A stretch of 64,000 nucleotides of DNA from Solen grandis (lineage: Eukaryota; Mollusca; Bivalvia; Adapedonta; Solenidae), in assembly GCA_021229015.1 (NCBI GenBank), contig CM037792.1, forward strand, positions 124,001 through 188,000. The letters are read 5' to 3'. Both the position numbers and the translations under genes were made by a program. Within the stretch, counting starts at the first letter, position 1. Every line of letters begins with the position of its first letter. Below the pieces are notes generated by a model. It saw nothing but the letters and a program-made list of their open reading frames with translations. It made no database searches and had not been told where the DNA came from. Positions 58,141-64,000 of this stretch are shown here, one piece after another.

Positions 58141-59880
58141 ATATCATCATTTTTTGCCATCACACAAATTTTAGCTCACCTTAGCAAATGCTCAGGGTGA
58201 GCTATTAGGATCGCCTTTAGTCTAGCGTCCAGCTATCGATTTCTTCCCTTTTTCTTTTTATGCAAGTTCTGACTTTACCCTTTGTTCAAACAAGCATCGA
58301 TCGGTGGGGGATATACTATCTATGACAGAGTCTTGTTAAAGTTACTTTGATAATCAAATGAAATGCGACATCATCATATTAAAAACCCTGTTCTCTCGGC
58401 GCTATCAGCACTTTGATTTTAGCTGGTCCCTATAAATGACGTTTATTCCTACTGAAAGGAGTAAATAAATCCATTATTTTTTTCTCATTTATTTTCTGGC
58501 AAGATATATATTTCTTTATGTATGATAAAAAAATGCTTTGCATCAAATGATTTCATCACTGAGATAATTTTAGGCACAATTTTTGTCAGATATTTCTTCA
58601 CAAGGAGTCAAAAACTAGGTCACCAGATCAAATCTTAGAAAAGCCTTGTTAACACTCTAGAGGCCACAGTTTTAACCAATCTTCATAAAATTTGGTAAGG
58701 ATGTTTGTCTACATGATATCTTGGATGAGTTTGAAATTGGGTCATGTGGGGTCAAAAAAAAGGTCACCAGATCAAATCCTAGAAAAACCTTGTGAACACT
58801 CTAGAAGGCACAGTTTCAGCCCAATCTTCATATAATTTGGTTCGGATGTTTGTCTACATGATATCTTGGATGAGTTTGAAATTGGGTCACATGGGGTTAA
58901 AAACTAGGTCATCAGCTCAAATCTTAGAAAAACCTTTTGAACATTAGAGATGCGCATATCTTCGGCATATTTGGGTCAGACCATTTAAGACAGAGTTATG
59001 GCCCTTGATAAGTTATGCAATATGTTTACAGAATAACATTCATTTCTGCACTATTTCTTAGCAATGGTTTACTGAATTTCAGCAAAACTTAATGGGAACC
59101 ATTAATATCAATAAGAGATGCACATACTGGCATGTTCCTGTTGGACCATTCAACACAAAAGCTGGCGATTTATTCCTTAAATGGTGCTGAATCATATTGT
59201 TTCCACTGGACTGACCAACCCACATGTACTACAGTACATATCATTTTTTGCCATCACACAAATTTTAGCTCACCTTAGCAAATGCTCAGGGTGAGCTATT
59301 AGGATCGCCTTTAGTCTAGCGTCCAGCTGTCTGATTTCTTCCCATTTTCTTTTTATGCAAGTTCTGACTTTACCCTTTGTTCAAACAAGCATCGATCAGT
59401 GGGGGATATACTGTCTATGACAGAGTCTTGTTAAAGTTACTTTAATAATCAAATGAAATGCGACACAATCATATTAAAAACCCTGTTCTCTCAGCGCTAT
59501 CAGCACTTTGATTTTAGATGGTCGTTTATTCCTACTGAAAGGAGTAAAATAAATCCATTATTTTTTTCTCATTTATTTTCTGGCAAGATGTATATTTCTT
59601 AATGCATGATAAAAAAATGCTTTGCATCAAATGATTTCATCACTGAGATAATTTTAGGCACAATTTTTGTCAGATATTTCTTCACAAGGGGTCAAAAACT
59701 AGGTCACCAGATCAAATCCTAGAAAAACCTTGTGAACACTCTAGAGGCCACAGTTTCAGCCCAATCTTCATATCATTTGGTTCGGATGTTTGTTAACATG
59801 ATATCTTGGATGAGTTTGAAATTGGGTCACATGGGGTCAAAAACTAGGTCACCATGTCAAATATTAGAAAAACCTTGTGA
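57840..59880 (+). repeat. tandem segmental duplication, about 1.1 kb period
   Basis: The segment from 'GCATATCTTCGGCAT' through 'GCTGGCGATTTATTCC', 'TTTTAGCTCACCTTAGCAAATGCTC' and 'GGCACAATTTTTGTCAGATATTTC' occurs at about 57848-58760 and again at about 58952-59860 with few differences. It duplicates parts of two different repeat families together, so it arose after they were joined. Confidence 0.8.
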
Positions 59881-60345
59881 ACACTCTATAGGCCACAGTT
59901 TCAACCCAATCTTCATGAAACTTGGTCAGGATGTTTGTCTACATGATATCTCGGATGAGTTTGAAATTGGGTCATGTGGGGTCAAAAACTAGGTCACTAG
60001 GTCAGATCTTAGAAAAACCTTGTGAACACTCTACAGGCCACAGTTTTAGCCCAATCTTCAATAGATTTGGTCAGGATGTTTGTCTACATGATATCTTGCA
60101 TGAGTTTGAAATTGGGTCATGTGGGATCAAAAACTAGGTCACCAGGTCAAATCTAAGAAAAACCTTGTGAACTCTCTAGAGGCCACAGTTTTAGCCCAAT
60201 CTTCAATAGATTTGGTCAGGATGTTTGTCTAATTGATATATTAGATGAGTTCAAAAATGAGTCACATGGGGTCAAAAACTAGGTCACCAGGTCAAATCTT
60301 AGAAAAATCTAGTGAACACTCTAGAGGCCTACATTTTTGTCCCAG
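58600..60345 (+). repeat. ~145-bp monomer array
   Basis: The monomer 'AGGTCACCAGATCAAATC' ... 'CACTCTAGAGGCCACAGTTT' ... 'GATGTTTGTCTACATGATATC' ... 'GAGTTTGAAATTGGGTCA' repeats in two blocks (58610-58945 and 59690-60340), about eight copies in all. It is related to the monomer at 41225-42000. Two open frames (59732-60137) are artefacts of it. Confidence 0.82.
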
Positions 60346-60852
60346 TTTTCATTAAACTTGATACGAATGATGACTGCATGAATTCCCAGTTGAGTGCAAA
60401 TTCAGGTAGGATCTACTTTTTATTTAGATAATTTATTTCATAAGCAAAACTAAACATTTAAATCTCATTTCAATAGAATAAATGGTCCATTTTGCATGAA
60501 GAAGCGATTATGGGATACATTTTATTGTTTTCAAAAGGAAATCAGGCATAACATAAAAATGGAGGGCATGGTGTCACGCTTTGGTAGCTAAATAAAAATA
60601 AAGAAGCTGTTAACATCTATTTTAATTTTAGTGCAAATAAAAAAAAAAGGTAGAATTTTTTAATTTTGAGGCTCATGAATATACAATGTCATGTATTAAG
60701 GTAAAAGCCCTGGAATGGTTCCGCTACTTTTCAGACCTCATGGCGTTTCACAGAGAGCACCAAGGTTTCCTAATGTTTCATTAAGGTACCTTGGTTATCT
60801 TGGTAGAGGTTAAATGGTCCAAGACAAAGAGGAAGCATTACAGGGACCTTAC

Positions 60853-61088
60853 TTAAATATTTTACCTCATGAATAGTCTTGTAGACCTCAATATTGAGAT
60901 GTATAACATTGTACTGAACTTTAAATATGGTGTGTTATACAATGGATTTTCCATTTCCTTGCAGACTTTAGAATCTAAACTACAGTATAATGTAGTGTGA
61001 GCAAATTAATCAGCTCCTTTTCTTATCTGGGTCTGTTCTGATTGCCAATGCATCTGAATGAGTCTATATATAGGAAGTAAAGGGTTAA
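60853..61088. repeat. TTAA-flanked MITE, minus orientation
   Basis: TTAA at 60853 and 61085, left 'TATTTTACCTCATGAATAG', right 'GGAAGTAAAGGG'. The interior 'TCTGGGTCTGTTCTGATTGCC' is the reverse of the family at 45145. Another fragment of this family is at about 26395-26465. Confidence 0.65.
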
Positions 61089-62563
61089 AAATTAAACACC
61101 ATTAAATTGATAATCAGTGTGAAATGTTATATAAAATCAAGGAAAGATCCTGAAAATTTATTTGATTAAAAGTTTATCTCTAGAGAGAAATCTTTCCTTG
61201 CAAAAGCATGGTTTTTACAAATCAATACACTGTTAAATGGACCTTATTTGCGTTCTTGTAGAACTCTCTAGAAGATTAGATACATTGTCTCAGTAATGAA
61301 GCATGATTTAAATCGTTGTTGACAACAAGCTGGACTGCCATGTAGTATTAAAATATGATACATTATATGCCCTGATCCAGATGGGGGTACCGGGGGGTCC
61401 TGACCCCATTGAGATTTGGCTTTTATGCAAAAAATATGCATAAAATAGAGGTGAAAAGGGGCATGACCCCCTGGGAATTGGCTGTAATGCTTAATTTATG
61501 TATAAGAAGGGAGGGGGTGCTTAACTCCCCCAAATCTGGCTATTATGTTTAAAATCTAGTAATGCAGTGTTTTGACATCAAGTCACAGTCTGCTCACATC
61601 CCCATATGGTGAATTTCATAGTTGTCTGGGCATGGTAATTTTTCATAGGTGGCCAACATATCCCTTTTGCCCCCCCCCCCCCCCCCCCCCCCCCCCGGAG
61701 ACAAAATGCTGGATCTTCACATGCATTATCTAACAAAATCTAAACAAAATGAATCCTGTTAGTATCAGTTTAACTAGGAAAATGTTATTAAGCTGTTTAA
61801 AAATAAAACAAAATCTAGAAATCCAGACTGTATTTAGCCTGAGTTTTGAATTTAAGGCAAATCTCTGTTTTGTTTTTGTATTTATTACAATGTAATTAGA
61901 CCCTGTTTGCCTTCTAGCACACTCTTTTATACTTCCATGTAATTATACAAATTAGTTCATTTGTTTATTAGTGTAATTTTTATGCCCAAAAGATCTGTGA
62001 TGGAGGGCATATTGTTTTTGCCCTGTTTGTTTGTCAGCAACTTTAATATGGGCCATAACTTGTATTATGATAAGTAATGACTTAAAACTATATATATTAA
62101 TAAAATGCGATTAGGAGAAGCGCGGTGGCCAAGAAAAATAATAAAACACCCCAATAGATCTATACAGTGACTTTCATCATCTAGTCATTGTCACCTCAAA
62201 ACCAGTAACAGCACTTGGGCTAAAGTCCCTGTACAAATAAATGGTCCATACCTCTGACATGTCAGTTACTGTGTACTGTTAAATCATTAATTTTCATTGA
62301 CATTATATATCATTGATTTTGTGTTTACATAAACAATTTGTGGATTTGTGTCCTACAAAACATTTGGTCATTGAAATTAACTGTTTTTGTGAGGTTTAAT
62401 ATTCATGAATAAAACGCTAAATCAATGAAAATTAGTGACCCACGAAAATTAATGATTTCGCAGTAGCAAAACCTCCAAAACACCAGAATCATTATTATGA
62501 CGGAGCTGCAGTGTACAATGCATTTTAAGTCCTGATCAAATTTTGCTGTTTCAATATTTCCAG

Positions 62564-62658
62564 GAGCGACAGTTGGAAGGTGGGGATGAGGGTGTGGTGT
62601 CTGCCTCCAGACAGTGCGGACAGCTGGTCAGCCAGGTGGAGGAGGTTGGCTGGGACAG
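62564..62658 (+). CDS. FANCL: FANCL fourth coding exon
   Basis: A 95-nt exon, phase 0 at the start and phase 2 at the end. Acceptor 'CAATATTTCCAG' at 62563, donor AG/GTGAGT at 62658/62659. The translation begins ERQLEGGDEGVVSASRQCG and ends 'LVSQVEEVGWDR', aligning with vertebrate 'QFYSSLIEEIGTLGWDK' at the start of the central (DRWD/URD) region. The number of residues between 'ELQSIA' and 'GWDR' fits the vertebrate protein, so no exon is missing in the 18-kb intron. The remaining exons, including the C-terminal RING, lie beyond the window or were not seen in the last 1.3 kb. Confidence 0.88.
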
Positions 62659-63195
62659 GTGAGTCAGGGTTGGGGGTGTGTGGGCTGCCGGAAATCCTCC
62701 CATGAAATTCCTCATTGATTAAGAAATATTCTCTTCAAATATTCTAGGGTCAACATTTTTTTGTGCACTCCATTACTCAGCTACCACTGATAATAGGCTG
62801 ATGACATTTGATAGGAATACAGAGTATGGGAGTGCTAGCAGATCAGTCACATTCAAGACTGGTGCCTCTAACTTCATTTTTAACTAAGTTATGACTCCTT
62901 TGAAATTTGCTAAAAGTACCTTGTCCAGTACTTTACCTTAGCTCAACAGATTTGATTAATTTTAAATATACATGTACAATATTTATTTCAATTTAATGAA
63001 GGCCAAGTTCAACTCTGGGCAAGATTGTTTAATTTTTTACACACTTATATTGGCCCCTTTATGGCTTAGAATTTGCCAAAAATACCCTTTACAATTAACT
63101 ACTCATCATTGACTCAACAGTTTTGAATAATTTATGTACACGTGTTTATGTCAATTAAAATGAAAGCAGAGTTTGAATAAGGGCAAATCCATTAA
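62659..63195 (+). other. FANCL intron 4, start
   Basis: AT-rich intron with short diverged repeats ('CAACAGATTTGATTAATTTT' / 'CAACAGTTTTGAATAATTT'). No further exon seen. Confidence 0.6.
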
Positions 63196-63199
63196 TTTT

Positions 63200-63740
63200 T
63201 AGTCCCCTACCGGTGTTCACACCGGAGGGGACTATAGGTTTGCCCTCCTTCTGTCCGTCCGTCTGTCTGTCCGCTCAAATCTGGATCCCGCGATAACTTA
63301 ATAACTAAGCAAGCTAACTTGATGAAACTTGGTATATGACTAGATGGCAATGTGTAGATTATGCACGTCATTTTATTTTTGTTCTTCGACTAAAATTGTG
63401 GTTGCTATGGTAACGGAAATAGTGAAAATATGGCAAAAAATGGGATCCCGCGATAACTAAGCAAGCTAACCTGATGAAACTTGGTATATGACTAGATGGC
63501 AATGTGTAGATTATGCACGTCATTTTATTTTTGTTCTTCGACTAAAATTGTGGTTGCTATGGTAACGGAAATAGTTAAAATATGGAAAAAAATGGGATTG
63601 ATTACCATATTGAGTCAAGGTGTTGCATACAACACCAGTTACTTGTTACCTCTACTATTCAAAGAATATGAGAGCTATTACAGTCACCCTCACGCCGGCA
63701 TTGGCGTTGTCGTTTTTTGGTTAAAGTTTTGCATGCAAAT
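63200..63740 (+). repeat. dispersed 'CCGGAGGGGACTATAGG' element, second copy
   Basis: Starts with a hairpin 'CCCCTACCGGTG-TTCA-CACCGGAGGGG' (about 63204) and 'GTCCGTCCGTCTGTCTGTCC'. A ~157-bp block ('ATCCCGCGATAACT' ... 'GTTGCTATGGTAACGGAAATAG') occurs twice in near-perfect copies (about 63286 and 63444). The long open frame across the second copy is not a recognisable gene. Confidence 0.78.
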
Positions 63741-63859
63741 TACTGTCAAGCTTATATATCAATAACCATTCATGTTATTGACTTGAAAGTTTATGAAAAT
63801 GTTTTGGTGCATCAGACAAGCAAGGTAACTTGATAAATGTCGGTCACATTGCATTTAAA

Positions 63860-64000
63860 ATGACCATTTTGGGGAAGTATGATATATGGTATCCTTGAAG
63901 CAGATACTTGCTGTATGCCATGTGACACATTCTGCAACATGGCGTCTTCTCCAGTCCAGGATTATGCTACAGCCTGTGACGAAGAAACTGCCTAATATTT
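63860..64000 (+). repeat. repeat fragment shared with 39410 and 35690
   Basis: 'CATTTTGGGGAA' ... 'GCCATGTGACACATTCTGC' ... 'CCAGTCCAGG' matches, with changes, about 39400-39515 and 35680-35790. Three copies within one gene region; family unknown. Confidence 0.6.

Larger units (their letters stand above)
44156..62563 (+). other. FANCL intron 3, 18.4 kb, built largely of repeats
   Basis: Phase fit and length of the flanking exons match vertebrate FANCL without a missing exon, so this appears to be one intron. Contents are listed separately. Unlisted stretches, about 44940-45130, 45400-46260, 46560-47050, 50320-52080, 53300-53940, 55450-56060 and 61100-62560, are AT-rich with no gene seen. A run of 27 C lies at 61670-61696. 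Confidence 0.75.

Noticed and set aside
59732..60137. Frames repeating 'GQDVCLHDI' type words
   Set aside because: Translation of the ~145-bp monomer array, so not a gene.
60690..60780. Short frame 'LEWFRYFSDLMAFHREHQG' after an ATG at 60685
   Set aside because: Only about 30 codons before a stop, no splice sites in place, and no match to the next part of FANCL.

Overview
The window is animal nuclear DNA, most likely from a bivalve mollusc. It is AT-rich and intron-rich. It carries TTAGGG telomere-type repeats, tRNA-derived SINEs, and several families of dispersed repeats with 'GTCCGTC' and 'AGCTCACCTGAGC' ends of the kind common in heterodont bivalves. No bacterial operon, rRNA gene or CRISPR array is present. 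A run of exactly 100 N at 26201-26300 divides the window into two pieces that need not be adjacent in the genome.

Left piece (1-26200). After about 6.2 kb of satellite-rich flank (43-bp and 34-bp minisatellites) comes a head-to-tail array of a unit of about 6.7 kb. Each unit begins with a TTAGGG tract. The array holds one almost wholly deleted unit (6255-6349), unit A (6350-13076), unit B (13077-19789) and a broken unit C (19790-21118). Each full unit carries a long plus-strand gene, here ORF1. ORF1 is an unrecognised protein with an acidic N-terminus and a Myb/SANT-like C-terminus. A convergent minus-strand gene, here ORF2, has several exons and encodes a coiled-coil protein. Between them lies a non-coding stretch with the same SINE insertion in both units. 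ORF2 of one unit and ORF1 of the next diverge across the TTAGGG tract. Most frame breaks are one-base differences in homopolymers and differ between copies, so some may be assembly errors. Unit C ends where a minus-strand L1-like LINE (endonuclease, reverse transcriptase, CCHC end) begins, and 470-480 bp repeats then run to the gap. The array is the best candidate for an undescribed system. It recalls subtelomeric Y'-type repeats or a telomere-repeat-bearing mobile or viral element, but I recognise no known replicase or transposase with confidence.

Right piece (26301-64000). Two conserved host genes lie head to head. The first coding exon of GTP cyclohydrolase I (GCH1) is on the minus strand at 32729-33032. 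Four consecutive coding exons of the Fanconi anaemia E3 ligase FANCL are on the plus strand (36128-36208, 42991-43110, 44099-44155, 62564-62658). They have matching phases and align with the start of vertebrate FANCL. The rest of both genes lies outside the window or was not found. Introns and spacers are packed with repeats: TTAA-flanked piggyBac-type MITEs, a hAT-type element with a perfect 8-bp target duplication, a pogo/Tigger-type element, SINEs, 30-bp and 24-bp minisatellites, and dispersed elements that contain their own 145-200 bp internal tandem monomers.
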